The notes beneath the pieces were generated by a model. It saw only the letters and a program-made list of their open reading frames with translations, searched no databases and was not told the DNA's origin. Positions 5,709 to 12,528 of a stretch of 12,528 nucleotides of DNA are shown piece by piece. A program made the translations under genes and the position numbers. Source of the stretch: JBNLBT01 sp050303435 (GTDB taxonomy: Bacteria > Pseudomonadota > Gammaproteobacteria > Xanthomonadales > Marinicellaceae); the NCBI GenBank assembly GCA_050303435.1, contig JBNLBT010000097.1, positions 1 through 12,528 on the forward strand, given 5' to 3'. Numbering within the stretch: position 1 is the stretch's first letter; each line of letters starts with the position of its first letter.

Positions 5709-8700
5709 TCAGATCGTCAATCCGCGATTCAGGCGCCTGGACGCGTACCAGAAATACAACACCGGGATGATCACCAGGGTCAGCAGCGTGGAAATGAAAA
5801 TCCCGGAAATCAGGGCCACGGCGAGGCCGTTGAATATCGGGTCATCGAGGATGAAAAACGCACCCATCATGGCCGCCACGGCGGTCAAGGCGATTGGTTT
5901 GGCACGCACCGCCGCAGAATCGATCACCGCCTGACGCAACGGCTGTCCCTGTCGCACTTGCAGGCGAATGAAATCCACCAGCAGAATGGAGTTGCGCACG
6001 ATGATGCCGGCCAGCGCGATCATGCCGATCATCGAAGTCGCGGTGAATTGCGCGCCCGCCAGCCAATGCCCCGGCAAGATGCCAATCACAGTCAGCGGAA
6101 TCGGCACCATGATGATCAGGGGCACAAAATAGGCGTGGAACTGCGCCACAATGAGCAGATATATCAGCACCAGCCCAACCGAATAGGCAATGCCCATGTC
6201 GCGAAATGTTTCAAAGGTGATTTGCCACTCGCCGTCCCATTTGATGGCGTAGGCGTCGTCACTGGCCGGCTGCGCGGTGTACAGGTGTTGCACTTCAGGG
6301 TGCGCTTCTTGCACCCGATCAATCACCGACAGCATGCCATACAGGGGCGAATCCTGACCACCGGCCACGTCGCCGGTGACGCGATCCAGCGGCATCAGGT
6401 CCTTGCGATGAATGCCGGCTTCCCAAGGCGCTTGCTGCACGTGCACCACTTCGCCGAGCACAATCATGCGGCCATCGCGGTTGCGCACCGGCACACTCAA
6501 CAGAGTGTCGATCTCACCCTGAACTTGTGGCGCCAGGGCCAGACGGATCGGCACCGCGTATTTCAGTGTGTCGTCGTGCAACCAGGACACGTCCACGCCC
6601 GAGATTGCGGCGGTGACCGCGCGGGAAATTTCGATTTGCGACAAGCCCAGCAAAGCCGCTTTGGCGCGGTCAACCACCAGAATCTGTCGCGGGCTTTCGG
6701 CTTCCACGCTGGTGTCCACGTCGGTCAAATGCGGGGTCTCATTGAACAGCCCCTCTATTTTCAGCGCCAATTCACGTCGACCCGCCGCGTCGGGGCCGTA
6801 CACTTCGGCCACCAGTGGTGCCAACACCGGCGGTCCGGGCGGCACTTCAACCACTTTCACCGAACCCCCGGCCTGCTGTGCGATGGCCTGCAAGGCCGGG
6901 CGTATGGCCAGCGCGACTTCGTGGCTTTGTCGATCGCGTTGCGCCTTGTCCAACAGGCCGATTTGCAAATCCCCCATGTGCGGCGATTCGCGCTGAAAAT
7001 ACTGTCGCACCAGGCCATTGAAGTTGATCGGTGAGGCCAGGCCTGCGTAGCCGGTGATGTGCACAATTTCCGGCACATCGTGCAATGCTTCGGACATCTG
7101 CACCAGCACCGCATTGGTGTGTTCTACGGTGCTGCCCTCGGGCATGTCAAGCACCACCTGAATCTCCGATTTGTTGTCGAACGGCAACATTTTCATGATC
7201 ACGCCCTGCGCCGGCACCAGCCACACCGACAACCCCATCAACAGCACCACCCCGGCCACCAGCAGGTACCGCGCCAGTCGGCCACCCTGGGGTTTGAGAA
7301 ACGGTTGCAACACGCCGGCAAACAGGCGCCGACCACGGTCGGCAGATTCGTGCTGTGCCGTTGCGCGCTCGCCGATGATGTGCGCATACAGCCACGGCGT
7401 CACCATCAGGGCAATCAACAAAGACAGCAACATGCCCATGCTGGCATTGATCGGTATCGGGCTCATGTAAGGGCCCATCAAGCCGCTGACAAAGGCCATC
7501 GGCATCAAGGCCGCCATGACCGTGAAGGTGGCCAGGATGGTCGGTCCGCCGACTTCGTCCACCGCCGCCGGAATCATGCCCCACAACTTCGCGGTGCCGC
7601 GCGCGGCGTGGCGATGGATGTTTTCCACAATCACCACCGCATCGTCGACCAGAATGCCGATGGAAAAAATCAGCGCAAACAGCGACACGCGGTTCAAGGT
7701 GAATCCATAGGCCCAGGAAGCAAACAGCGTCATGGCCAGGGTCATGCCGACCGCCAGTCCCACCACCAGTGCTTCACGCCAGCCCAGGGCAAAACCCATC
7801 AGCAGCACCACCGAGGCGGTGGCAAACAGCAGTTTTTTGATCAGCTGATTGGCTTTGTCGTTGGCGCTCTGGCCGTAATCGCGGGTCACCAGATGGTGCA
7901 CGCCGTCGGGGATGTGGCTGTGTTGCAAACGCTCCAGCGCCTGCATCACCTCAGCGGTGATGGCCACCGCGTTGGTGCCCGGTTTTTTTCCAATCGAAAG
8001 CGTCACCGCGGCATCATAGCGGGCCGGCGCAGGGTTATCCCAGGCGGCGCCTGAACGGATCCACACGTGTCGATCGGGCGTGTCCGCCGCGTCACTCACG
8101 CTGGCCACATCGCGCAAATACACCGGCCGGTTGTTGTACACCGACACCACCAGATCGGCCACGTCGTCCGCGCTGCTCAGCAATGTGCCGGCCTGCACCG
8201 GCAGCGAACGGTTGCCACTCACCCTGTGGCCCGAATGTGCCACCTGGTTGCCCATTTGTATGGCCTGTTCCAGGCCGGCAAAATCCACGCCATAAGCCTG
8301 CATTTTGTCGTTGTCCAGGGTCACGCGCACCACCCGTTCACCACCGCCGTGGGTGCGCACCATGCGCGTGCCGGGAATGCGTTTCAACTCAGATTCCAGC
8401 GCGTGCGCCACCTGCTGCAACGGCACCGTGCCGTAATTCGCATCGTCGCTCCACAGGGTCAGGGTCATGATCGGCACGTCGTCAATGCCCATCGGCTTGA
8501 TCAACGGCGGTGTGGCCCCCAATGTGGCCGGCAGCCAGTCGGCATTGGATTGCACCTGATTGTACAGCCGCACGATGGCGTCGCGGCGCTTGATGCCCAC
8601 TTCAAAGCGCACGGTGACCACGGCCATGCCCGGCAATGACACCGAATACACGTGTTTCACCCCGCTCATTTCATCCAGCACCTGTTCAGCCGGCGCCGCG

Positions 8701-8924
8701 ATCAATTGCTCGACCTCGCGCGCCGTGGCGCCGGGCAGACCGATGTACACATTGGCAAAAGTGACATCGATTTGCGGTTCTTCCTCGCGCGGCGTCACGG
8801 CCACGGCAAAAAGCCCCATCAGCGCCGCCATCAACGCGATCAGCGGGGTGATCTGGTTGTTCTGAAAATACGCAGCCAAACGGCCGGAAATCGCGTATTT
8901 CATGCGCGCATCCCCGGACTTCAT
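5709..8924 (-). CDS. RND-family inner-membrane efflux transporter (HAE-type, AcrB-like)
   Basis: The protein (1071 residues from this start) has the RND plan: a first membrane helix after MKYAISGRLAAYFQNNQ, a large periplasmic porter loop, helices 2-6, a second periplasmic loop, and helices 8-12. The early PREEEPQIDV motif is typical of this subfamily. The proton-relay Asp pair is present in TM4 as GILVDDAVVIVEN (Asp427/Asp428, matching AcrB Asp407/Asp408); this DD form points to drug-type rather than CzcA-type metal pumps. In TM10 the AcrB lysine 940 position is Arg977 (GIIVRNSILLVDF). RND pumps export drugs, detergents or other hydrophobic compounds from the periplasm using the proton gradient. 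The start at 8924 overlaps the adaptor stop as ATGA, indicating translational coupling. An alternative start at 8903 (MKYAIS...) has a GGGGA upstream and is also plausible; the frame is open up to 8954. Confidence 0.93.
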   Translation of the reverse strand: MKSGDARMKYAISGRLAAYFQNNQITPLIALMAALMGLFAVAVTPREEEPQIDVTFANVYIGLPGATAREVEQLIAAPAEQVLDEMSGVKHVYSVSLPGMAVVTVRFEVGIKRRDAIVRLYNQVQSNADWLPATLGATPPLIKPMGIDDVPIMTLTLWSDDANYGTVPLQQVAHALESELKRIPGTRMVRTHGGGERVVRVTLDNDKMQAYGVDFAGLEQAIQMGNQVAHSGHRVSGNRSLPVQAGTLLSSADDVADLVVSVYNNRPVYLRDVASVSDAADTPDRHVWIRSGAAWDNPAPARYDAAVTLSIGKKPGTNAVAITAEVMQALERLQHSHIPDGVHHLVTRDYGQSANDKANQLIKKLLFATASVVLLMGFALGWREALVVGLAVGMTLAMTLFASWAYGFTLNRVSLFALIFSIGILVDDAVVIVENIHRHAARGTAKLWGMIPAAVDEVGGPTILATFTVMAALMPMAFVSGLMGPYMSPIPINASMGMLLSLLIALMVTPWLYAHIIGERATAQHESADRGRRLFAGVLQPFLKPQGGRLARYLLVAGVVLLMGLSVWLVPAQGVIMKMLPFDNKSEIQVVLDMPEGSTVEHTNAVLVQMSEALHDVPEIVHITGYAGLASPINFNGLVRQYFQRESPHMGDLQIGLLDKAQRDRQSHEVALAIRPALQAIAQQAGGSVKVVEVPPGPPVLAPLVAEVYGPDAAGRRELALKIEGLFNETPHLTDVDTSVEAESPRQILVVDRAKAALLGLSQIEISRAVTAAISGVDVSWLHDDTLKYAVPIRLALAPQVQGEIDTLLSVPVRNRDGRMIVLGEVVHVQQAPWEAGIHRKDLMPLDRVTGDVAGGQDSPLYGMLSVIDRVQEAHPEVQHLYTAQPASDDAYAIKWDGEWQITFETFRDMGIAYSVGLVLIYLLIVAQFHAYFVPLIIMVPIPLTVIGILPGHWLAGAQFTATSMIGMIALAGIIVRNSILLVDFIRLQVRQGQPLRQAVIDSAAVRAKPIALTAVAAMMGAFFILDDPIFNGLAVALISGIFISTLLTLVIIPVLYFWYASRRLNRGLTI

Positions 8925-9931
8925 TGCAAGGCCAGCGCTTCGGGCGCAATCCATTCCCCGGCGCTCAGTCCGGCCACCACAATCACGCGATCATCGATGC
9001 GTCGCCCCAGGCGCACCTGACGCAACAGCGGGCCATTCTCGCCGCGCACACTCAACACGCTCAACTCGCCGCGTTGCACCACCGCCGTGACCGGCACCAT
9101 CACCACGCGCTCGCGGCCCACGGTGAACTGGGTTTTCACGGTCATGCCGGGGTACAGACCCGTCTGGCTTTCCGGCAATTCAATGCGCACCCGAAAAGTG
9201 CGCGTGGCGCTGTCCGCTCGCGGAAACACCGTCACCTGCTCCGCCGCCAGCAACTCACCGCCCGGCAGGATCACCGCGGCGCGCGGGTCCGGGCGCACCA
9301 CATTGATCAGGTTTTCCGGAATCTGCGTGATCACGCGCAATTGCAGCAGGGACAAACCGGACATCAGCGGCATGCCGGGCGTGACGGTTTCGCCCACTTC
9401 AACGTGGCGTTCCGTGACGATGCCGTCGTACGGCGCTCGGATCTCGGTATATTCCAGCTGCGTTTGTGCGGTGCTCACCGCCGCCGCCGCGGCCTGCACT
9501 TCCGCTTCGGCGGTGTTGCGTTGTCGCTGTGCACCATCAAAATCACTCTTGGCAATGAGCTTGCGTTCAAACAGATCCTTGACCCGGGCAAAATCGGCTT
9601 CGGCCTGGCGCATCACCGCGCGCGCCGAATCCAGCCGTGCCTGGGCTTGGCGCAATTGTTCTTTTTGTTCACCGTCGGTCAGGGTGAGCAGCACGCTGCC
9701 GGCCGGCACAAAATCATCCACATCGAAGCGGATGGCCGACACCCGTCCGGTGGTCTGGGCCGAAACCGTGGCCTGATTGACCGCTTCCACTTCGCCGTAG
9801 AATTCACGGGTGCGGTCGATTTCAACCGCCTGCACCTGCAACCACTCGGGCGGCGCGGCGTGTGCCACTCCAAGCCAGAGCCCCACGGCGGCCAACTGTA
9901 AAATAAAAATCGTGTGCTTCGAAAGTCTCAT
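8921..9931 (-). CDS. RND efflux periplasmic adaptor subunit (membrane fusion protein)
   Basis: This 336-residue protein begins with a signal peptide whose likely cleavage is after AHA (residues 23-25). There is no lipobox cysteine, so it is probably a soluble or peripherally held adaptor, unlike lipidated AcrA. Domains in order: first lipoyl half (VSAQTTGRVSAIRFDVDDFV), an alpha-helical coiled-coil hairpin of about 30 residues per arm (about 85-155) with a tip at ERKLIAKSDFDGA, second lipoyl half (IRAPYDGIVTERHVEVGETV), a beta-barrel domain (LRVITQIPENLINVV to YPGMTVKTQF), and a C-terminal membrane-proximal part. It bridges the RND pump encoded next to it and an outer-membrane channel, for which no gene is present here. 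A modest AGG precedes the ATG. It is the first gene of the two-gene operon. Confidence 0.93.
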   Translation of the reverse strand: MRLSKHTIFILQLAAVGLWLGVAHAAPPEWLQVQAVEIDRTREFYGEVEAVNQATVSAQTTGRVSAIRFDVDDFVPAGSVLLTLTDGEQKEQLRQAQARLDSARAVMRQAEADFARVKDLFERKLIAKSDFDGAQRQRNTAEAEVQAAAAAVSTAQTQLEYTEIRAPYDGIVTERHVEVGETVTPGMPLMSGLSLLQLRVITQIPENLINVVRPDPRAAVILPGGELLAAEQVTVFPRADSATRTFRVRIELPESQTGLYPGMTVKTQFTVGRERVVMVPVTAVVQRGELSVLSVRGENGPLLRQVRLGRRIDDRVIVVAGLSAGEWIAPEALALQ

Positions 9932-10106
9932 GAAACCTGGTTGATTGAGTTGAATAAGTGCGCCCAGAATACATGAAATGCGCCCGCATTTGTTTAATCC
10001 GTGTCAAATTGGCGTCAATTGAACCGACAAAGCCACGCGGCGGTTTACAGCGGCGCAGCAAAGCCGTACCATTGAAGGACCTTTCTCGCACACACGGAGG
10101 GCCCCC
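9932..10106. promoter_or_regulatory. Divergent control region between efflux operon and hydrolase operon
   Basis: This 175-bp gap must hold promoters for both directions. It contains a perfect inverted repeat AAATGC-GCCC-GCATTT (9976-9991) and a direct repeat TGCGCCC at 9959-9965 and 9979-9985, 20 bp apart. On the minus strand a candidate promoter for the efflux operon is TTGACG with a weak TAAACA 16 nt later. No strong plus-strand promoter was found. A strong GGAGGG lies about 7 nt before the hydrolase ATG at 10107. Confidence 0.45.
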
Positions 10107-10982
10107 ATGAGTCGGAAAATCATCGACAACAAAACGCAGTTTGGTCGTTTCAAACAGATCGCCCGGCATTACCCGGAAATCATGCCACTGATCAGCGAAG
10201 GCGATTCCTGGTATTCCTACCCACTGGCCGGCAACAACATCATGGACAACCTGCTGTTCAAATTTGCCGGCACCATCAACTATTTTCGCCTCGAAAGCAG
10301 CGGCCACCTGGCCACCGAGATGTTTCGCGACTGCAAGCGCGACCAATTGAAACTGCTGGCCAAACTGGTGAAACAGTTTCGCGTACCCATCGTGCTGATC
10401 TCCGCCGGCGGCAACGACGTGGTCGGCGTCAGCACCGGCGGGCTGTTGCGTCGCGCCGCGGCACCCGACGACGTCGACGGCGTGTTGGACAGCCCCAAAC
10501 TGGACGAACGCATGGGCATGGTCAAAACCGCCTACAACACGATGATTCAATGCCTGCTGAACGCCAACCCCACGGTGCGCATCGTCGCACACACCTACGA
10601 TTACCCCATCGTCAGCGGCGCGCACGCGCCGATCACGGTGAATTCACTGGGTGTGGCCGCTCCGCTGATCAATCTGTTCACCCAGATCGGTCCCTGGCTG
10701 AAGCCGCATTTGATCGACGCCGGCCTCACCGACGCGGCCGCGCAACAGGCCTTCTCCATTCGCCTGATCGACCGTTTTCACGACCGCGTGCTGATGCCTT
10801 TGCGCAATGCGCACCCAGCTTTTGAATTCGTCGATTTGCGCGACACCCTGCAACTGCAGCCGGACATGTGGAACGATGAAATTCACCCCAGCACCGAAGG
10901 TTTCGCGCGCCTGGCGGAGAAATACTGGACCCACCTGCAACCGGTGTTGCAAAGCTGTTACCACACCTGGCTGAACCCCTGA
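10107..10982 (+). CDS. SGNH/GDSL-type hydrolase without signal peptide
   Basis: The 291-residue protein shows all four SGNH signature blocks: EGDSWYSYP with nucleophile Ser34 (block I), Gly66 in SSGH (block II), GGND with Asn103 (block III), and DEIH with Asp257 and His260 (block V). SGNH enzymes are serine esterases, lipases, acyltransferase-like deacylases or carbohydrate esterases. The N-terminus MSRKIIDNKTQF is charged and shows no signal peptide or membrane helix, so the protein is probably cytoplasmic, unlike many secreted GDSL lipases. The form GDSW rather than GDSL is typical of a little-studied branch. A strong ribosome site (GGAGGG) precedes the ATG. The DUF2235 gene follows after 27 bp in the same direction with its own ribosome site, so the two are likely co-transcribed. 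The substrate is unknown. Confidence 0.88.
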   Translation: MSRKIIDNKTQFGRFKQIARHYPEIMPLISEGDSWYSYPLAGNNIMDNLLFKFAGTINYFRLESSGHLATEMFRDCKRDQLKLLAKLVKQFRVPIVLISAGGNDVVGVSTGGLLRRAAAPDDVDGVLDSPKLDERMGMVKTAYNTMIQCLLNANPTVRIVAHTYDYPIVSGAHAPITVNSLGVAAPLINLFTQIGPWLKPHLIDAGLTDAAAQQAFSIRLIDRFHDRVLMPLRNAHPAFEFVDLRDTLQLQPDMWNDEIHPSTEGFARLAEKYWTHLQPVLQSCYHTWLNP

Positions 10983-11009
10983 GCACCGCACACACGAGAG
11001 GAACTCATC

Positions 11010-12528
11010 ATGCCCAAGCCCACACACCCGAAAAACATCGTGCTGTGCGCCGATGGCACCAGCAACAGCGGCGGCGTCGGCCACAACACCAACGTCTGGC
11101 GCATCTACAACGCGGTCGACCTGCACGACGAAGAGACGCCACAAATGAGCTGTTACGACGACGGCGTCGGCACCGACAAAAACATGCTGATGAAAGGCAT
11201 CGGACTGGCCTTTGGCTGGGGCCTGAGCAAAAACATCCGCGATCTGTACCGCTATCTGGTGATGCACTACAACCCGGGCGATGCCATCTACCTGTTCGGT
11301 TTCAGCCGCGGCGCGCACACCATTCGCCTGCTGGCGGAAATCATCGGCCAGTTCGGTGTGCTGGACCGCAAGGCCTTCGACTCGGAACACCGCCTGAATC
11401 GCACCATTTACGGCATGTCGATGCAGTTCAAACAGGCGATCCGACGCGCCTGGTTTCTGAAAACCTTTCGCTTGCTCAGCCTGGAACCGGCCTCATCGGT
11501 GAATTTGCGCGCCACCACCGACCAGAAGCTGCACAACGAAGTGCACGATTTCGATCAAAAACAACAGAAAAAACGCGGCGAATCCGATCGCTTCAGCGAC
11601 GTCAAAATTCGCTTCATCGGGGTGTGGGACACGGTCAGCGCGGTCGGCGTGCCGATCGACGAAATGCGCGATTCCTTTTTATTTGCGCAACACGCCTTTG
11701 TCGACAATCTGCTGAACGACAAGGTCGAACACGCCTGCCACGCGCTGGCCATCGACGAATGCCGCAAATCCTTTAAACCGGTGCTCTGGGACCAAAGCCG
11801 GCCACAGGACAAAAAGCGCATCCAGCAGGTCTGGTTTGCCGGCGTGCACGCCAACGTCGGCGGCGGTTACCCGAAGGATCAGCTGGCCCACGTGTCGCTC
11901 GAATGGATGATGAGTGAAGCGGCCAAACACGGGCTGAAATTCAAAGCATCGGCCCTGCAAAACATCGCCGAGGCCGCCGACATCAACGGCCAGTTGTACA
12001 ATTCCCGCGTGGGCATGGCCGGCCTGTATCGCTACAAACCGCGCCACATCGGGCGCCTGTCCGCCGAAGTCTTTGGCGCCGTGGAAGACGTCACCGCGCA
12101 CATCCGCGTGCACGATTCGGTGTACCACCGCATCAGCCATTCATCGGCCGAATATTCACCGGCCAACCTGCCGAAAGATTGCGCCATTGAACACAACAGC
12201 GACGTCGAGGTCCCGGTCATTGCCCGCGCCAACGCGGCGCAGGACCGGCAAACGGAAAAAATCATCCAGGACATCAAAGACCACACCCCCAGCGACGCCC
12301 AGGGAGAGCCCTGTGAACTGACCGCCACAAACAACCCTTGGAACATCGTCTGGCTGCAGCGCGCCCTGCACTTCGTGCTGTCCATGCTGCTGCTGGCGTT
12401 TCTTGCTGGTGGCGTGTGGCTGACCAATGACTGCCTCAAATCTGGCCCCTGCGAACGCTTGGAGAGTGGCCGCATTGTGCTGCATGAAACCAGCGCCTAT
12501 GCGCCGTTGGGCGATGTGCAACAGGGTC
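11010..12528 (+). CDS. DUF2235 alpha/beta hydrolase (Tle1-like fold) with C-terminal membrane helix, 3' end cut
   Basis: The frame opens at ATG 11010, preceded by GAGAGGAA at a normal distance, and is open to the right edge (506 codons). It begins NIVLCADGTSNS, the typical DUF2235 start (family form 'lvvf-DGTwN'). The nucleophile motif is FGFSRGAH (Ser99). Candidate triad partners are Asp207 in GVWDTVSAVG and His280 in GVHANVGGGY, all hallmark positions of this family. Known members include the type VI secretion phospholipase Tle1; many others have no known role. Residues of about 453-471 (LHFVLSMLLLAFLAGGVWL) form a membrane helix after the catalytic domain, with no N-terminal signal peptide, so the catalytic part probably stays in the cytoplasm at the inner membrane. 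That does not fit a secreted effector well. It forms a likely two-gene operon with the SGNH hydrolase. Its C-terminal part, including any further helices, is outside the window. Confidence 0.9.
   Translation, partial: MPKPTHPKNIVLCADGTSNSGGVGHNTNVWRIYNAVDLHDEETPQMSCYDDGVGTDKNMLMKGIGLAFGWGLSKNIRDLYRYLVMHYNPGDAIYLFGFSRGAHTIRLLAEIIGQFGVLDRKAFDSEHRLNRTIYGMSMQFKQAIRRAWFLKTFRLLSLEPASSVNLRATTDQKLHNEVHDFDQKQQKKRGESDRFSDVKIRFIGVWDTVSAVGVPIDEMRDSFLFAQHAFVDNLLNDKVEHACHALAIDECRKSFKPVLWDQSRPQDKKRIQQVWFAGVHANVGGGYPKDQLAHVSLEWMMSEAAKHGLKFKASALQNIAEAADINGQLYNSRVGMAGLYRYKPRHIGRLSAEVFGAVEDVTAHIRVHDSVYHRISHSSAEYSPANLPKDCAIEHNSDVEVPVIARANAAQDRQTEKIIQDIKDHTPSDAQGEPCELTATNNPWNIVWLQRALHFVLSMLLLAFLAGGVWLTNDCLKSGPCERLESGRIVLHETSAYAPLGDVQQG

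Noticed and set aside
5637..7034. Long open frame on the plus strand opposite the RND gene (465 codons), with others at 7059-8054 and 8924-9901
   Set aside because: These are antisense to clear efflux genes, and their products are low-complexity, rich in His, Gln and Arg, which is typical of the reverse frame of GC-rich coding DNA. No domain or ribosome site supports them.
11045..11776. Plus-strand frame of 243 codons in the DUF2235 region
   Set aside because: It is an out-of-frame reading of the DUF2235 gene, whose true frame carries the complete family motifs from 11010 to the window end.
1..12528. CRISPR arrays, tRNA or rRNA genes, insertion sequences, att sites
   Set aside because: No regularly spaced repeats, tRNA-like cloverleaf ends, transposase frames or flanking terminal repeats were seen on either strand by eye.

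Overview
The window looks like chromosomal DNA from a free-living, Gram-negative proteobacterium, most likely a gammaproteobacterium. The evidence is a periplasmic adaptor plus RND inner-membrane pump (a Gram-negative efflux arrangement), a secreted PQQ-type sugar dehydrogenase, and a moderately GC-rich base composition with short intergenic spaces. I cannot name the genus. No rRNA, tRNA, CRISPR array, insertion sequence or phage gene was seen. Both ends cut a gene: a universal stress protein on the left and a DUF2235 hydrolase on the right.

Layout from left to right. (1) 1-331, minus: N-terminal part of a UspA-family protein. (2) 510-965, minus, and 1046-1525, plus: a small four-helix membrane protein divergent from an HxlR-type regulator. 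The 80-bp gap holds two similar operator-like palindromes and two good sigma70-like promoters. The regulator's promoter is placed so that its transcript would begin at or near its own ATG. (3) 1791-3032, plus: an exported glucose/sorbosone dehydrogenase-like PQQ enzyme with a short C-terminal tail ending in NSFE. (4) 3066-5492, minus: an 808-residue membrane Ser/Thr kinase with a cytoplasmic kinase domain, one membrane helix, and an outside region ending in a formylglycine-generating-enzyme-like (FGE/SUMF) domain that lacks the catalytic cysteine motif. It has its own TATAAT promoter and a 118-nt leader containing a 24-codon ORF. (5) 5709-9931, minus: a translationally coupled adaptor/RND efflux pair without an outer-membrane channel gene. 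(6) 10107-12528+, plus: a leaderless-protein (no signal peptide) SGNH hydrolase followed 27 bp later by a DUF2235 alpha/beta hydrolase with a C-terminal membrane helix.

How the genes work together. The regulator and small membrane protein form one self-contained control unit. The efflux pair forms a second unit, and the kinase lies downstream of it in the same direction but probably has its own transcription start. The two hydrolases at the right end form a third unit: two different serine hydrolase folds, both apparently retained on the cytoplasmic side. This pair is the best candidate here for an undescribed system. The DUF2235 family includes type VI secretion phospholipases, but no type VI gene lies in the window.
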